Source: Streptomyces sp. ML-6
Lineage (GTDB): Bacteria > Actinomycetota > Actinomycetes > Streptomycetales > Streptomycetaceae
Length of the DNA: 64,000 nt
NCBI RefSeq assembly: GCF_030116705.1
Contig: NZ_JAOTIK010000001.1
Span: 1,693,001 to 1,757,000 of the forward strand
Direction: 5' to 3'
Part shown: positions 20,599 to 30,342 of the stretch, piece after piece
Position numbering within the stretch: position 1 is the first letter of the stretch
How the letters are laid out: each line of letters starts with the position of its first letter
The notes under the pieces: model-generated
The model's database searches: none
Seen by the model: the letters and a program-made list of their open reading frames with translations, nothing else
What the model was told of the DNA's origin: nothing
Position numbers and translations under genes: made by a program

Positions 20599-21645
20599 TC
20601 AGCCGTTCTTCGCGGCCTTCGCGGTGTCGTCCTTCTCCGCCGCCCGTTCGTCGGCGTCGTCGTCGGTGCTCGCCGCGGTCCCGTCCGCCCCGGCCTTCTT
20701 CCTGGCGTCGGCCGTGTCGGCCGCGTCGTCGCCGTCCTTCGTGAGCTCGACGGAGGCGTCCTTCGCGGTCTCGACGGCGGCGTCCTCGGCACCGTCCTTC
20801 GCGCTGTCCCCGGCCTTCTCCGCGTCCTCGGCGGCGCCCGGCTCCACGATCTCCTCGCGGCCCGGCCGCAGCTTCGCCGAGATGACGATGTACACCACGG
20901 CCAGCACGAACACGATCAGCGCGGTCCACACGTTCAGGCGCAGGCCCAGGATGTGGTGGGCCTCGTCGACCCGCATGTACTCGATCCAGCCCCGGCCCGC
21001 GCAGTACGCGGCGACGTACAGGGCGAAGGCCCGGCCGTGTCCGAGCTTGAAGCGGCGGTCCGCCCAGATCACCAGCAGGGCGACGCCGATGCACCACAGC
21101 GACTCGTACAGGAACGTCGGGTGGTACGTGCCGGCGACCCGGTTGGGGCCGTCGCTGATCTCCAGCGCCCACGGCAGGTCGGTCTCCTTGCCGTACAGCT
21201 CCTGGTTGAACCAGTTGCCCCAGCGGCCGCAGGCCTGGGCCAGAGCGATGCCGGGGGCGAGCGCGTCGGCCCAGGCGGGCAGCGGGATGCCGCGGCGGCG
21301 GCAGCCGATCCAGGCACCGACGGCACCGAGCGCGATCGCGCCCCAGATGCCGAGGCCGCCCTCCCAGATCTTGAAGGCGTCGACCCAGTTCTCACCCTCG
21401 CTGAAGTACAGCTGGTAGTCGGTGATGACGTGGTAGAGCCGGCCGCCGACGAGGCCGAAGGGCACGGCCCAGACGGCGATGTCGGCAACGGTGCCGGATC
21501 TGCCGCCCCGGGCGACCCAGCGCTTGTTGCCGAACCAGACGGCGAGGAAGACACCGATGATGATGCAGAACGCATAGCCGCGGAGCGGGATCGGGCCGAG
21601 CTCGATCACGCCGGTCGACGGACTGGGAATGAAGGCAAGGTCCAT
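20599..21645 (-). CDS. lgt: Prolipoprotein diacylglyceryl transferase
   Basis: 348 aa, multi-pass membrane enzyme that moves a diacylglyceryl group from phosphatidylglycerol to the lipobox cysteine of prolipoproteins. The Lgt signature CGRWGNWFNQELYG is intact, as are PLRGYAFCIIIG, the GGL-IWG segment and HPTFLYESLW. After the last membrane segment (about residue 265) there is a tail of about 80 residues rich in Ala, Glu, Lys and Asp, likely cytoplasmic and disordered; such tails are common in Streptomyces Lgt. No Shine-Dalgarno precedes the ATG; an 8-bp inverted repeat ends exactly before it. Works upstream of LspA (also in this window). Confidence 0.97.
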   Translation of the reverse strand: MDLAFIPSPSTGVIELGPIPLRGYAFCIIIGVFLAVWFGNKRWVARGGRSGTVADIAVWAVPFGLVGGRLYHVITDYQLYFSEGENWVDAFKIWEGGLGIWGAIALGAVGAWIGCRRRGIPLPAWADALAPGIALAQACGRWGNWFNQELYGKETDLPWALEISDGPNRVAGTYHPTFLYESLWCIGVALLVIWADRRFKLGHGRAFALYVAAYCAGRGWIEYMRVDEAHHILGLRLNVWTALIVFVLAVVYIVISAKLRPGREEIVEPGAAEDAEKAGDSAKDGAEDAAVETAKDASVELTKDGDDAADTADARKKAGADGTAASTDDDADERAAEKDDTAKAAKNG

Positions 21646-21668
21646 GGCAGGGTCGACGCTACCCTGCC
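21646..21668 (-). promoter_or_regulatory. Inverted repeat abutting the lgt start; possible leaderless promoter
   Basis: GGCAGGGT (21646-21653) pairs with ACCCTGCC (21661-21668). In the lgt direction the sequence reads TAGCGT, ten bases, ATG, with TTGCGG 19 bases before TAGCGT. This fits a leaderless transcript starting at or near the ATG, but the spacing is loose. Confidence 0.3.
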
Positions 21669-21710
21669 GGGTGGGGCGTACCGCAACCCACCCGACAACG
21701 TCTGGGTAAC

Positions 21711-21726
21711 GGGCGGGGCCCCGCCC
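21711..21726 (-). terminator. Short GC palindrome after the DsbA-like gene
   Basis: Self-complementary GGGCGGGG-CCCCGCCC, 32 bases after the stop of the thiol protein and before lgt. Weak terminator candidate. Confidence 0.45.
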
Positions 21727-21757
21727 CCGCCCCTCCCCGCCCCTCGTCGCGGTCCGG

Positions 21758-22585
21758 TCAGGAGCCCGACGGGGCCGGGGTGGCCGTGCCCGGCTTCTTG
21801 CCCTTGTTGGCCTCGGCCACCCACTTCTTCAGGTTGGCCACGGTGATCGGCTCGTCGCCCTTCTTCGGGAAGATCGGCTCCCCGTTGAGCAGGGCGGTCG
21901 GTGTGCCCTGGAATCCGCCGTTCTGGAACGCCGTGTTGGACTTCCGGACCCAGCTGTCGTGCTTGCCGTCGTTCACACAGCTGCGGAAGGCGGGGGTGTC
22001 GAGCCCCGGCACCTTGCCCGAGAGCTCGATCAGCTTGTCGTTGTCGCCGAAGGCGTCGTCGGCCTCCTGCGGCTGGTTGCGGTAGAGCACGTCGTGGTAC
22101 GCGGAGAACTTGCCGACGTCCTGCGCGCAGGCCGCCGCGTTGGCCGCGCGCAGCGAGCCGCTGCCGCCGAGATTGCCGTCGATGATCGTGGCGAGGTGGT
22201 ACTCGGTCTTGATCTGCCCGGTGCTCTCCAGCTGGTGGATGGTGTCGCGGAACGCGTTCTCGAACTGGGCGCAGACCGGGCAGCGGAAGTCTTCCCAGAT
22301 GGTGAGCGTGGACGGGGCGTCGTCCGCGCCGACCCGGATGGCCAGGCCGTCCTTGCCCGTCGCGCCGGAGGGCACGACCGCGGGGCCCGCCGTGTCGCTC
22401 TTGCCGCTCTTGCCGTTGGTGTTCGCCGCGATCACGCCGACGACGGCGGCCAGGCCCAGCACGCCGACCACGGCGGCGGCGACGATCAGCGTGCGCCTGC
22501 GGCGCTCGCCGGCCCGCTCGCGCTCGCGCTGCTGGACGAGCCGCTCTCGCGCGGCCCTTTTTCCCTGTTCGTTCTTCTCGCTCAC
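21758..22585 (-). CDS. Membrane-anchored DsbA-family thiol-disulfide protein
   Basis: About 275 aa. A very charged N-terminus (SEKNEQGKRAARERL..., Arg/Glu-rich) is followed by one hydrophobic segment (RTLIVAAAVVGVLGLAAVVG, about residues 31-52) and an extracytoplasmic DsbA-type thioredoxin domain with active site CPVC in WEDFRCPVCAQFE, the inserted helical part and the cis-Pro loop in QGTPTALLNG. Predicted to form or shuffle disulfides outside the membrane. GTG at 22585 is the best start; codons further upstream lie in the trp terminator hairpin. Located between trpA and lgt on the same strand. A paralogue with the same plan is at 53253. Confidence 0.85.
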   Translation of the reverse strand: MSEKNEQGKRAARERLVQQRERERAGERRRRTLIVAAAVVGVLGLAAVVGVIAANTNGKSGKSDTAGPAVVPSGATGKDGLAIRVGADDAPSTLTIWEDFRCPVCAQFENAFRDTIHQLESTGQIKTEYHLATIIDGNLGGSGSLRAANAAACAQDVGKFSAYHDVLYRNQPQEADDAFGDNDKLIELSGKVPGLDTPAFRSCVNDGKHDSWVRKSNTAFQNGGFQGTPTALLNGEPIFPKKGDEPITVANLKKWVAEANKGKKPGTATPAPSGS

Positions 22586-22599
22586 ACCCGCAGCAACGA

Positions 22600-22629
22600 A
22601 CCGGGGAGGCACGCGCGTGCCTCCCCGGT
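22600..22629 (-). terminator. trp operon terminator
   Basis: Perfect 14-bp stem (ACCGGGGAGGCACG 22600-22613 with 22616-22629) and minimal loop, 30 bases after trpA. Confidence 0.8.
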
Positions 22630-22659
22630 CCAGGTCCACCCGTTCGGGTTACACCGGGT

Positions 22660-23472
22660 TCAGCGCTTTCGAACGCCTTCGGCGAGTTCGCCCGCCAGGG
22701 AGGTGACGGCGGCCCGGCCGGCCTCCTCGTCGGGGGCGTCCAGCATCGCCTTGACGAAGGCCGAGCCGACGATCACCCCGTCGGCGAAGCCCGCGACCTC
22801 GGCGGCCTGTGCGGCGTTGGAGACGCCCAGGCCGACGCAGACCGGCAGCTCCGTCGTGGCGCGGGTGCGCCGGACCAGGTCCTGGGCCTGCTCGCCGACC
22901 GAGTTCCGGGTGCCGGTGACGCCCATCAGCGAGGCGGCGTAGACGAAGCCGGAGCCGGCCTCCGTGATGGTGGCGAGGCGCTCGTCCTTGCTGCTCGGCG
23001 CGACGACGAACACGGTCGCGAGACCGTGCTTGTCGGCGTGCTCGCGCCACGGGCCGGACTCCTGGACCGGCAGGTCGGGCAGGATGCACCCGGCGCCGCC
23101 CGCCTCCGCGAGCTCGGCCGTGAAGCGCTCGACGCCGTAGCGGTCGATCGGGTTCCAGTACGTCATGACGAGGATCGGGACACCGGTCGCCTCGTGTGCC
23201 TCGCGGACCGTGCGCATCACGTCGGCGATCTTCACGCCGCCGCGCAGCGCGATGTCGTCCGCGGTCTGGATGACCGGGCCGTCGAGGACCGGGTCGCTGT
23301 GCGGCAGCCCCACCTCGACGATGTCCGCGCCGCCCGCCACGACCGCCTTGACGGCCTCGATCGCGCCGTCGACGGTCGGGAAGCCGGCCGGGAGGTAGGC
23401 GATGAGCGCGGCCCGGTCCTCCGTCTTCGCCTGCGCGAGGGAGGCGCTCAACAGCTCCACGTTGCCGCTCAC
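22660..23472 (-). CDS. trpA: Tryptophan synthase alpha subunit
   Basis: 270-aa TIM barrel that cleaves indole-3-glycerol phosphate to indole and glyceraldehyde 3-phosphate; indole passes through a tunnel to TrpB. Catalytic Glu and Asp are in [10 protein letters not shown] (about residues 55-64). Phosphate-binding loop seen in GVTGTRNSV and [10 protein letters not shown]; the C-terminal [15 protein letters not shown] is typical. GTG at 23472 overlaps the trpB stop (GTGA), so translation is coupled. Last gene of the trp run, followed by a strong hairpin. Confidence 0.98.
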   Translation of the reverse strand: MSGNVELLSASLAQAKTEDRAALIAYLPAGFPTVDGAIEAVKAVVAGGADIVEVGLPHSDPVLDGPVIQTADDIALRGGVKIADVMRTVREAHEATGVPILVMTYWNPIDRYGVERFTAELAEAGGAGCILPDLPVQESGPWREHADKHGLATVFVVAPSSKDERLATITEAGSGFVYAASLMGVTGTRNSVGEQAQDLVRRTRATTELPVCVGLGVSNAAQAAEVAGFADGVIVGSAFVKAMLDAPDEEAGRAAVTSLAGELAEGVRKR

Positions 23473-24749
23473 TTGGTGACCTCCTGCTCCCCGTCGGCCA
23501 CATCGGCCTCGACGACCCCGTCGGTTGCGTCGTACAGCCCGAAGTAGCGGGCTGCCGTGTCCATGTCCTTGTCGCCGCGGCCGGACAGGTTGACCACGAG
23601 CAGCCCGTCCTTGCCGAGTTCCCTGCCGACCTCCAGGGCGCCGGCCAGCGCGTGGGCGCTCTCGATGGCCGGGATGATCCCCTCGGTGCGGGACAGGAGG
23701 CGCAGCGCCTGCATGGCCGCGTCGTCGGTGACCGCGCGGTACTCGCCGCGGCCGATGTCCTTGAGGTACGAGTGCTCCGGGCCGATGCCGGGGTAGTCGA
23801 GCCCCGCGGAGATGGAGTACGGCTCGGTGATCTGGCCCTCGTCGTCCTGGAGGACGTAGCTGCGCGAGCCGTGCAGGATGCCGGGCTCGCCCGCGGTCAG
23901 GGTCGCCGCGTGCTCGCCGGTCTCCACGCCGTGGCCGGCGGGTTCGCAGCCGATCAGCCGGACGTGCGCGTCCGGGATGAAGGCGTGGAACAGTCCGATG
24001 GCGTTGGAGCCGCCGCCGACGCAGGCGATGGCGGCGTCCGGCAGCCGGCCGGCCCGCTCCAGGATCTGGCGGCGGGCCTCGACGCCGATGACCCGGTGGA
24101 AGTCGCGGACCATGGCCGGGAAGGGGTGCGGGCCCGCGACGGTGCCGAAGAGGTAGTGGGTGCGGTCCACGTTGGCGACCCAGTCGCGGAACGCCTCGTT
24201 GATGGCGTCCTTCAGGGTCCTGGAGCCGGACTTCACCGCGATGACCTCGGCGCCGAGCATCCGCATCCGCGCCACGTTCAGCGCCTGCCGCTCGGTGTCG
24301 ATCTCGCCCATGTAGATGGTGCAGTCGAGGCCGAAGAGCGCGCAGGCGGTCGCGGTGGCGACGCCGTGCTGGCCGGCTCCGGTCTCGGCGATGACCCTGG
24401 TCTTGCCCATGCGCCTGGTGAGCAGCGCCTGGCCCAGCACGTTGTTGATCTTGTGCGAGCCGGTGTGGTTGAGGTCCTCGCGCTTGAGGAAGACCCGGGC
24501 CCCGCCCGCGTGCTCGGCGAAGCGCGGCACCTCGGTCAGCGCGCTGGGCCGGCCGGTGTAGTTGACCATGAGCTCGTTGAGCTCGGCGGCGAAGGCCGGG
24601 TCGGCCTTCGCCTTGTCGTACTCGACGGCGACCTCGTCCACGGCGGCGACGAGCGCCTCCGGGATGAACTTGCCGCCGAACGCACCGAAATACCCCTCGG
24701 CGCTGGGGATCAGACCCTCCGGGTCCGGGATGAAGAAGTCAGATGACAT
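23469..24749 (-). CDS. trpB: Tryptophan synthase beta subunit
   Basis: 426 aa, PLP-dependent enzyme joining indole with L-serine. The PLP lysine is in [13 protein letters not shown] (about 93-105), phosphate loop in [10 protein letters not shown] (about 249), and the catalytic Glu in [10 protein letters not shown]-terminal [13 protein letters not shown] is characteristic. The ATG at 24749 ([12 protein letters not shown]) fits the family; an in-frame ATG eight codons upstream is unlike it. Upstream on the same strand is the small trpM-like gene and trpC; downstream trpA overlaps by 4 nt. Confidence 0.98.
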   Translation of the reverse strand: MSSDFFIPDPEGLIPSAEGYFGAFGGKFIPEALVAAVDEVAVEYDKAKADPAFAAELNELMVNYTGRPSALTEVPRFAEHAGGARVFLKREDLNHTGSHKINNVLGQALLTRRMGKTRVIAETGAGQHGVATATACALFGLDCTIYMGEIDTERQALNVARMRMLGAEVIAVKSGSRTLKDAINEAFRDWVANVDRTHYLFGTVAGPHPFPAMVRDFHRVIGVEARRQILERAGRLPDAAIACVGGGSNAIGLFHAFIPDAHVRLIGCEPAGHGVETGEHAATLTAGEPGILHGSRSYVLQDDEGQITEPYSISAGLDYPGIGPEHSYLKDIGRGEYRAVTDDAAMQALRLLSRTEGIIPAIESAHALAGALEVGRELGKDGLLVVNLSGRGDKDMDTAARYFGLYDATDGVVEADVADGEQEVTK

Positions 24750-24883
24750 CCGACGTGCTCCTCGACATCGCAATGGGTGGGATCACCGTATGCACCGTGG
24801 GCGGAGCGCCGCCACGACCTGGGACGGTCGGGCGGTGGGGGCGTACGTACGTCGAAAACTGCGGGTACGTCGGCCGGGGCTCG

Positions 24884-25147
24884 CTACGGCGCGGTCCCCG
24901 TGCGCCATCGCATGCCGTTGACCTGGCCGGGTTCGTCGCCGATCACGTACCGCACCCGTCGGCCGTGCACCCGGCGGGCGGGGGCGCGGCAGCCGCGGTG
25001 CCAGAAGGGCGGCGCGCAGCGTCGGGGCTGGGGGTGGGCGAGCGGCGGGAGACAGCCGTGCGGCGGCGCGGACCCGTCCCGGGCAGCCGTGGTCCCGGCG
25101 GGGCGCGGGGCCCTGCGGACACGGAGCACGGGGCGGTCGGCGTACAC
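24884..25147 (-). CDS. trpM: Small TrpM/TrpX-like protein
   Basis: 87 aa at most, very rich in Arg and Pro. The C-terminal half, GCRAPARRVHGRRVRYVIGD followed by EPGQVNGMRWR, matches my recollection of the small TrpM (TrpX) protein encoded between trpC and trpB in Streptomyces; in S. coelicolor it is 63 aa and is reported to affect tryptophan supply and calcium-dependent antibiotic production. The GTG at 25147 lies 8 bases after the trpC stop; a shorter form starting internally is possible given the 63-aa homologue. No membrane segment. It sits exactly where trpM is expected, which is much of the support. Confidence 0.65.
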   Translation of the reverse strand: MYADRPVLRVRRAPRPAGTTAARDGSAPPHGCLPPLAHPQPRRCAPPFWHRGCRAPARRVHGRRVRYVIGDEPGQVNGMRWRTGTAP

Positions 25148-25155
25148 GGTTCCGG

Positions 25156-25965
25156 TCAGCCCCGTCCGTGCCGGAGCGCCGGGTGGGCGCCGGCGGCGAC
25201 CAGGTCGGCGACGGCGGCCCGCGGGTCGCGGCCGGTGACCAGGGACTCGCCCACGAGCACCGCGTCGGCGCCCGCGTTGGCGTACGCGATCAGGTCGTGC
25301 GGGCCGCGGACACCGGACTCGGCGACCTTGACGAGGTGGTCGGGGATCTCGGGGGCGACGCGCTCGAAGGTGGAGCGGTCGACCTTGAGGTCCTTCAGGT
25401 TGCGCGCGTTGACCCCGATGACCTTGGCCCCGGCGTCCACGGCGCGTTCCGCCTCCTCCTCGTCGTGCACCTCGACCAGCGGCGTCAGGCCGATGGACTC
25501 GGCGCGCTCGATCAGGGAGACCAGGGCCTCCTGGTCGAGGGCGGCGACGATGAGCAGGGCGAGGTCGGCTCCGTAGGCGCGGGCCTCCCAGAGCTGGTAC
25601 GAGGTGACGATGAAGTCCTTGCGCAGGACCGGGATGTCGACCTTGGCGCGGACGGCCTCCAGGTCGGCGAGGGAACCGCCGAAGCGGCGCTGCTCGGTGA
25701 GGACGGAGATGACGGACGCGCCGCCCGCCTCGTAGTCCGCGGCCAGTGCGGCCGGGTCGGCGATGGCGGCCAGGGCCCCCTTGGAGGGGCTGGAACGCTT
25801 GACCTCGCAGATGACGTTGACGCCCTCGCCGCGCAGGGCGGCGGCTCCGTCCTTGGCCGCCGGGGCGCGCTGGGCGCGCTCCTTCAGCTCGTCGAGGCTG
25901 ACACGCGCCTGCCGCTCCGCGAGGTCGGCGCGTACGCCGTCGATGATCTCGTCGAGCACACTCAC
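25156..25965 (-). CDS. trpC: Indole-3-glycerol phosphate synthase
   Basis: 269-aa TIM-barrel enzyme converting 1-(2-carboxyphenylamino)-1-deoxyribulose 5-phosphate to indole-3-glycerol phosphate. Key residues lie in [15 protein letters not shown] (catalytic Lys and phosphate contacts, about 54-68), [21 protein letters not shown] (about 113-133), [13 protein letters not shown] and [12 protein letters not shown] at 25965 has AAGGGGG eight bases upstream; 16 further upstream codons ([13 protein letters not shown]) are not family-like. Downstream lie trpM, trpB and trpA on the same strand. Confidence 0.97.
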   Translation of the reverse strand: MSVLDEIIDGVRADLAERQARVSLDELKERAQRAPAAKDGAAALRGEGVNVICEVKRSSPSKGALAAIADPAALAADYEAGGASVISVLTEQRRFGGSLADLEAVRAKVDIPVLRKDFIVTSYQLWEARAYGADLALLIVAALDQEALVSLIERAESIGLTPLVEVHDEEEAERAVDAGAKVIGVNARNLKDLKVDRSTFERVAPEIPDHLVKVAESGVRGPHDLIAYANAGADAVLVGESLVTGRDPRAAVADLVAAGAHPALRHGRG

Positions 25966-26080
25966 GCGAGCGGCCCCCTTCCGGGACGGTGATGAGGGAA
26001 CAGGATCAGCCATGTCAATGCTATCCGCAGGAGGGCGAAGGGCTCGAATCCGCTCGGGAAACGTCCCACCAGCTGAGCAT

Positions 26081-26599
26081 TCAGGGGGCCAGAGCCGAAC
26101 CGAACGGCAGATTGCGGACGACCGAGAAGACCAGCAGCACGGCCCCGATCGCCCACCACACGGCGGGCCGGACCGCGAGGGTCATGGGCCTGCCCCGCCA
26201 GGCGCGGACCGTCCAGACCACCCACAGGGCGGCGAAAACCGCGTAGCCGGCGACGGCGAGCGCGTTGGAGCCGAGGGCGGCGGCGATGTCGCCGTGCGCG
26301 ACGGCGTGGGCGCTGCGCAGCCCTCCGCAGCCCGGGCAGTAGAGCCCGGTGAAGCGGAGCAGCGGACACACGGGGTAGTGGCCGGGCTCGTTGGGGTCCA
26401 CGGTGCCGACGTAGCCGAAGGCGCCCACGACCAGGGCCAGGACGCCCGCCGGTACGGCGAGGCGCCGGGCGCGCGGGACGGGCGCGGGCGCCGGGGGGAG
26501 GCCCGGCGGGAACGGTTGTCCGGGCACCGGCGGGCCGCCGGGGGCGGGCCCGGGGGCCGGTGACGGCACGGCGGCGGGCGGGGTAGGCGTTGCGTCCAC
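26081..26599 (-). CDS. DUF2752-domain membrane protein
   Basis: 172 aa. N-terminal 40 residues are Pro/Ala-rich and probably disordered in the cytoplasm; then three hydrophobic segments ([59 protein letters not shown]). Between the first two lies the DUF2752 signature [22 protein letters not shown]. Function unknown; the family is common in actinobacteria and some members sit near secretion or cell-division genes. Sits between the HGxxPAAW gene and trpC on the same strand; its place in the trp run is conserved in my memory of Streptomyces genomes but a role in tryptophan synthesis is not implied. Confidence 0.85.
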   Translation of the reverse strand: MDATPTPPAAVPSPAPGPAPGGPPVPGQPFPPGLPPAPAPVPRARRLAVPAGVLALVVGAFGYVGTVDPNEPGHYPVCPLLRFTGLYCPGCGGLRSAHAVAHGDIAAALGSNALAVAGYAVFAALWVVWTVRAWRGRPMTLAVRPAVWWAIGAVLLVFSVVRNLPFGSALAP

Positions 26600-26623
26600 C
26601 CGGTGATTGTCCCCGCCGAAGCG

Positions 26624-26656
26624 GCGAGGCGCAGCCCGGACCGGGCTGCGCCTCGC
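26624..26656 (-). terminator. Perfect hairpin between HGxxPAAW and DUF2752 genes
   Basis: 15-bp perfect stem (26624-26638 with 26642-26656), 3-nt loop, 21 bases after the HGxxPAAW stop. It should separate upstream hisI-trpE transcription from trpCMBA, at least in part. Confidence 0.75.
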
Positions 26657-26676
26657 GCTCGTACGGATGCCGTGCC

Positions 26677-26925
26677 TCAGGAGGTCTGGGCCTGCGCGGC
26701 GCGGGCCCTGGCCTGGGCCATCTCCGCGGACTCCTTCGGCATGCCGAGGCCCGCGGCCTTCATCGCGAGCCCGACGACGCCGCCGAGGAGGACGACGGCC
26801 ATTCCGGCCCAGAAGCCGACGGGGTTGGCCGCGACCATGAAGACGCCGGCGACGCAGAAGCCGATGAAGGAGATGATGACACCGGTCCAGGCGGCCGGGG
26901 TGTGTCCGTGGCTGCTGCCCGCCAT
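26677..26925 (-). CDS. HGxxPAAW-family small membrane protein
   Basis: 82 aa. N-terminal SSHGHTPAAWTG carries the name-giving HGxxPAAW motif, followed by two membrane segments (VIISFIGFCVAGVFMVAANP and FWAGMAVVLLGGVVGLAMKAAG) and a charged C-terminus. Family function unknown; it is regularly found in actinobacterial trp loci next to TIGR02234. ATG at 26925 with GGAGCAA upstream. Confidence 0.88.
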   Translation of the reverse strand: MAGSSHGHTPAAWTGVIISFIGFCVAGVFMVAANPVGFWAGMAVVLLGGVVGLAMKAAGLGMPKESAEMAQARARAAQAQTS

Positions 26926-27052
26926 GAGTTGCTCCTTGTTGGTGATGCGCTGTTGGTATCGCTGTACGCAGGGCCGGTGGCGCCGTTGGGACCGCCGTGC
27001 CGAGAGATCGGCTTCATTGTCCCGTACGTGCGGGTAGGACGTGAGCCGGGGG

Positions 27053-27706
27053 TCACACCTCGCGCGTCGGGTCCTCGCCGCGGTCCAGTGCCTTCCACAG
27101 GTCCTCGGGCCGGTCCGGGTCCGGGGCGGTGCGGGCGGCCCTGCGGGGGCGGGGGGTGCCGTCCCGTTCGTAGCGGGCCGACATGGTGGGCCAGCGCTTC
27201 CCGTAGCGCAGCGCGAGCAGCCCGGCCAGCAGGATCAGCAGGCCGCCGGCGGCGGTGACGTAGGGCCACACGGTGTGGCTGAGCGCGTCGATGGTGGCCT
27301 GGGCGTCGCCGGTGGACTGTGCGGCCTTCTCGTCGAGCGCGGCCCGGTCGACGGCGCCGAGGCAGGCGCTCACTCCGGCGCCGAGGCCGCTGAGGGCGAG
27401 GAGCCCGGCGACGACCAGCCGCCCGGCGCCGCGCACCGCGAAGACGGCGACGAGGGCGGCCAGGCCCACCACGGCGAGGACGGCGGGGAGCCCGGTGACG
27501 TCCTGGCCCTCGGCGGACAGGGGCAGGAAGCCGCCGCCGACCGAGGCCCGGCCCTCGGCCCAGGTCTGGCCGGAGGACAGCAGGACGACGGTGGCGCCGG
27601 CCGCCCCGAGGAGCAGGCCGGCGGCCAGGCTGCGGCGGCTTCCCGGGGCGTCGGGCGCGGTGACGGCTCGGGGCTGGGGTACGGATACGGCACTCACGTA
27701 CTCCAC
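27053..27706 (-). CDS. TIGR02234-family membrane protein (trp-operon associated)
   Basis: 217 aa, four hydrophobic segments (SLAAGLLLGAAGATVVLLSS, LPAVLAVVGLAALVAVFAV, LVVAGLLALSGLGAGVSACL, YVTAAGGLLILLAGLLALRYG). After the first segment an extracellular loop with SGQTWAEGR, the family hallmark of TIGR02234, which is named for its place in actinobacterial trp operons. The cytoplasmic C-terminus is Arg/Asp-rich. Function unknown. GTG at 27706 lies 14 bases after the trpE stop; a GTG three codons later is an alternative. Confidence 0.88.
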   Translation of the reverse strand: MEYVSAVSVPQPRAVTAPDAPGSRRSLAAGLLLGAAGATVVLLSSGQTWAEGRASVGGGFLPLSAEGQDVTGLPAVLAVVGLAALVAVFAVRGAGRLVVAGLLALSGLGAGVSACLGAVDRAALDEKAAQSTGDAQATIDALSHTVWPYVTAAGGLLILLAGLLALRYGKRWPTMSARYERDGTPRPRRAARTAPDPDRPEDLWKALDRGEDPTREV

Positions 27707-27720
27707 TATCCCCTACCGCT

Positions 27721-29214
27721 TCACGCGCCGCGGAGCCGGTTGGCCGTATGGACGGCGCGCAGCACCGCCGCCGCCTTGTTGCGGCATTCGGTGTCCTCGG
27801 CGACCGGGTCGGAGTCGGCGACGACCCCCGCCCCGGCCTGGACGTACGCCGTGCCGTCGCGCAGCAGCGCGGTGCGGATGGCGATGGCGGTGTCGGAGTC
27901 CCCGGCGAAGTCGAGGTAGCCGACGCAGCCCCCGTACAGTCCGCGGCGGGTGGGTTCGAGCTCCTCGATGATCTGCATCGCCCGGGGTTTGGGCGCGCCG
28001 GAGAGGGTGCCCGCGGGGAAGCACGCCGTGAGCACGTCGAAGGCGGTGCGGCCCTCGGCGACGCGGCCGGTGACCGTGGAGACGATGTGCATCACGTGCG
28101 AGTAGCGCTCGATGGACATGAAGTCGACGACCTCGACGGTGCCGGGTTCGCAGACCCGTCCCAGGTCGTTGCGGCCGAGGTCGACCAGCATCAGGTGCTC
28201 GGCGCGTTCCTTGGGGTCGGCGAGGAGTTCGTCGGCGAGCGCCTGGTCCTCCTGCGGGGTGGCGCCGCGGTGCCGGGTGCCGGCGATCGGGTGGACCATG
28301 GCGCGGCCGTCCTCGACCTTGACCAGGGCCTCCGGGCTGGAGCCCGCGATGTCGAAGCCGTCGAACCGGAAGAGGTACATGTACGGCGAGGGGTTGGTGG
28401 CGCGCAGCACCCGGTAGACGTCCAGCGCGCTGGCGGCGCAGGGGGTCTGGAAGCGCTGCGAGGGGACGACCTGGAACGCCTCGCCGGCCCTGATGCGTTC
28501 CTTCACGTCCTCGACGGCGTCCTGGTACGCCTTGCCGCCCCACAGCGCGGTGTAGGGGGGCAGCTCGGACGGCGGGAGGGCGGCGGGGGTGTTCTCGACG
28601 GGGCGCGAGAGGTCGCGTTCCATGGCGTCGAGGCGGGCGACGGCGTCCGCGTACGCCTCGTCGACGCCGGTCGAGAGGTCGTTGTGGTTGATCGCGTTGG
28701 CGATCAGCAGGACGCTGCCGTCCCAGTGGTCGAGCACGGCCAGGTCCGAGGTGAGCAGCATGGTCAGCTCGGGGAGGTGGAGGTCGTCCTCGGCGCTGTC
28801 GCCGATCCGTTCCAGGCGGCGCACGATGTCGTAGCCGAGGTAGCCGACCATGCCGCCGGTGAAGGGGGGCAGTCCGTCGTCGACGACCAGGTCGTGCGGG
28901 GTGTGCAGGGTCTCGATGGTGGCGCGCAGGACCTCCAGCGGGTCCCCGTCGACGGGGACGCCGACGGGCGGGACGCCCAGCCAGTGGGCCTGGCCGTCGC
29001 GCGCGGTGAGGGTGGCGGCGCTGCGTACCCCGATGAAGGAGTAGCGCGACCAGGTGCGGCCGTTCTCCGCCGATTCCAGGAGGAAGGTGCCGCTGCGCTC
29101 GGCCGCGAGCTTGCGGTAGAGCCCGACCGGGGTGTCGCCGTCCGCCAGGAGCCTGCGGCTGACGGGGATGACGCGCCGGTCCACGGCGAGTTTGCGGAAG
29201 GTGTCGAGATCCAT
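27721..29214 (-). CDS. trpE: Anthranilate synthase component I
   Basis: 497 aa. Converts chorismate to anthranilate together with a TrpG amidotransferase (not in this window). The N-terminal tryptophan-binding region includes [18 protein letters not shown] (about residues 45-62), with the LLES motif of feedback inhibition. The chorismate-binding C-terminal half has [49 protein letters not shown] and [24 protein letters not shown] at 29214 starts 10 bases after the hisI stop, so hisI and trpE are co-transcribed; no Trp-rich leader peptide or attenuator was seen here, unlike some Streptomyces trpE loci. Confidence 0.97.
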   Translation of the reverse strand: MDLDTFRKLAVDRRVIPVSRRLLADGDTPVGLYRKLAAERSGTFLLESAENGRTWSRYSFIGVRSAATLTARDGQAHWLGVPPVGVPVDGDPLEVLRATIETLHTPHDLVVDDGLPPFTGGMVGYLGYDIVRRLERIGDSAEDDLHLPELTMLLTSDLAVLDHWDGSVLLIANAINHNDLSTGVDEAYADAVARLDAMERDLSRPVENTPAALPPSELPPYTALWGGKAYQDAVEDVKERIRAGEAFQVVPSQRFQTPCAASALDVYRVLRATNPSPYMYLFRFDGFDIAGSSPEALVKVEDGRAMVHPIAGTRHRGATPQEDQALADELLADPKERAEHLMLVDLGRNDLGRVCEPGTVEVVDFMSIERYSHVMHIVSTVTGRVAEGRTAFDVLTACFPAGTLSGAPKPRAMQIIEELEPTRRGLYGGCVGYLDFAGDSDTAIAIRTALLRDGTAYVQAGAGVVADSDPVAEDTECRNKAAAVLRAVHTANRLRGA

Positions 29215-29224
29215 GGCGGCTGCC

Positions 29225-29608
29225 CTACTGCGCGAGTGGGAGGACGTCGGCGTCGAAGCAGGTGCGGTCGCCGGTGTGGCAGGCGGCACCCGTCTGGTCG
29301 ACCTTGACGAGGACGGTGTCGGCGTCGCAGTCGAGGGCGACGGACTTGACCTGCTGGATGTGGCCCGAGGTGTCGCCCTTGGCCCAGTACTCCTGCCGGC
29401 TGCGGGACCAGTAGGTGCACCGGCCGGTGGTGAGGGTGCGGTGCAGGGCCTCGTCGTCCATCCAGCCGAGCATCAGCACCTCGCCGGTGTCGTACTGCTG
29501 GGCGATGGCCGGGACGAGTCCGTCGGCGCCGCGCTTGAGGCGGGCCGCGATGGCCGGGTCGAGGTTGCCGGACGGCGGCGGGGTGCTGGGCGTGGGCTCG
29601 CTGGTCAT
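29225..29608 (-). CDS. hisI: Phosphoribosyl-AMP cyclohydrolase
   Basis: 127 aa. Opens the adenine ring of phosphoribosyl-AMP, third step of histidine synthesis; zinc enzyme. Signature residues: [16 protein letters not shown], the [20 protein letters not shown] block (about 61-80) and zinc cysteines in CHTGDRTCF (about 110-118). It lacks a HisE domain, as usual in actinobacteria. Separated from the main his operon by the hisF-ArsR-MFS interval and placed directly before trpE. Confidence 0.97.
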   Translation of the reverse strand: MTSEPTPSTPPPSGNLDPAIAARLKRGADGLVPAIAQQYDTGEVLMLGWMDDEALHRTLTTGRCTYWSRSRQEYWAKGDTSGHIQQVKSVALDCDADTVLVKVDQTGAACHTGDRTCFDADVLPLAQ

Positions 29609-29692
29609 GCGCCCATTGTGCCGTGGCCGCGGGGGCCGTTCGGCGCGACGTCCACTGGGCGGACCGGGCGCGGCGGTCGTACGCTGGCGAGC

Positions 29693-30325
29693 ATGTCGAC
29701 CCATGCGAAGCGTGAACGGCTTCTGCTCGCGGATCTGTTGGAGGCGGCGGGCCCGGAGGCCCCGACCCTGTGCCACGGCTGGACCGCCCGGGACCTGGCC
29801 GCCCATGTGGTGGTCCGGGAGCGCCGGCCGGACGCGGCGGGCGGGATACTGGTGGGCGTGCTGAAGAACCGGCTCGAACGGGTGCAGGCGGAGTTCGCCG
29901 CGAAGCCGTACGAGGAGCTGGTCCAGCTGATCCGCACCGGGCCGCCGCGGTTCTCCCCGTACGCCGTGAAGCAGGTCGACGAGGCCGCCAACACCGTGGA
30001 GTTCTACATCCACGCGGAGGACGTCCGCCGGGCCCAGCCGGACTGGTCGCGGCGGGAGCTGGACCCGGTCTTCGCCGATCTGCTGTGGTCGCGCACCGAG
30101 CGGACGGCCCGGCTGCTGGGCCGTAAGTCCCCGGTGGGGCTGGTGCTGCGCCGCCCCGACGGGCGGACGGTGGTGGCGCACAAGGGCCTCCCGGTGGTGA
30201 CGGTCACCGGTGAGCCCGGTGAGCTGCTGCTCTTCGCGTTCGGGCGGCAGGAGGCCGCGGCGGTGGGGCTGGAGGGCGACAAGGAGGCGGTGGACCGGCT
30301 GGGCAGGGCCGAGCTGGGGATGTAG
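29693..30325 (+). CDS. TIGR03085-family (DinB/maleylpyruvate isomerase-type) protein
   Basis: 210 aa. The N-terminal DinB-like four-helix domain starts [42 protein letters not shown], whose His residues (in [12 protein letters not shown] and [12 protein letters not shown]) would bind a metal; the C-terminal part resembles maleylpyruvate-isomerase/mycothiol-dependent relatives. Actinobacterial members may use mycothiol, but the reaction is unknown. ATG at 29693, divergent from hisI with 84 bases between. Confidence 0.85.
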   Translation: MSTHAKRERLLLADLLEAAGPEAPTLCHGWTARDLAAHVVVRERRPDAAGGILVGVLKNRLERVQAEFAAKPYEELVQLIRTGPPRFSPYAVKQVDEAANTVEFYIHAEDVRRAQPDWSRRELDPVFADLLWSRTERTARLLGRKSPVGLVLRRPDGRTVVAHKGLPVVTVTGEPGELLLFAFGRQEAAAVGLEGDKEAVDRLGRAELGM

Positions 30326-30342
30326 GCCGTACGGGGGCGGGT

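Noticed and set aside
24750..24883. A trp attenuator between trpM and trpB
   Set aside because: No leader peptide with Trp codons and no alternative hairpins seen.
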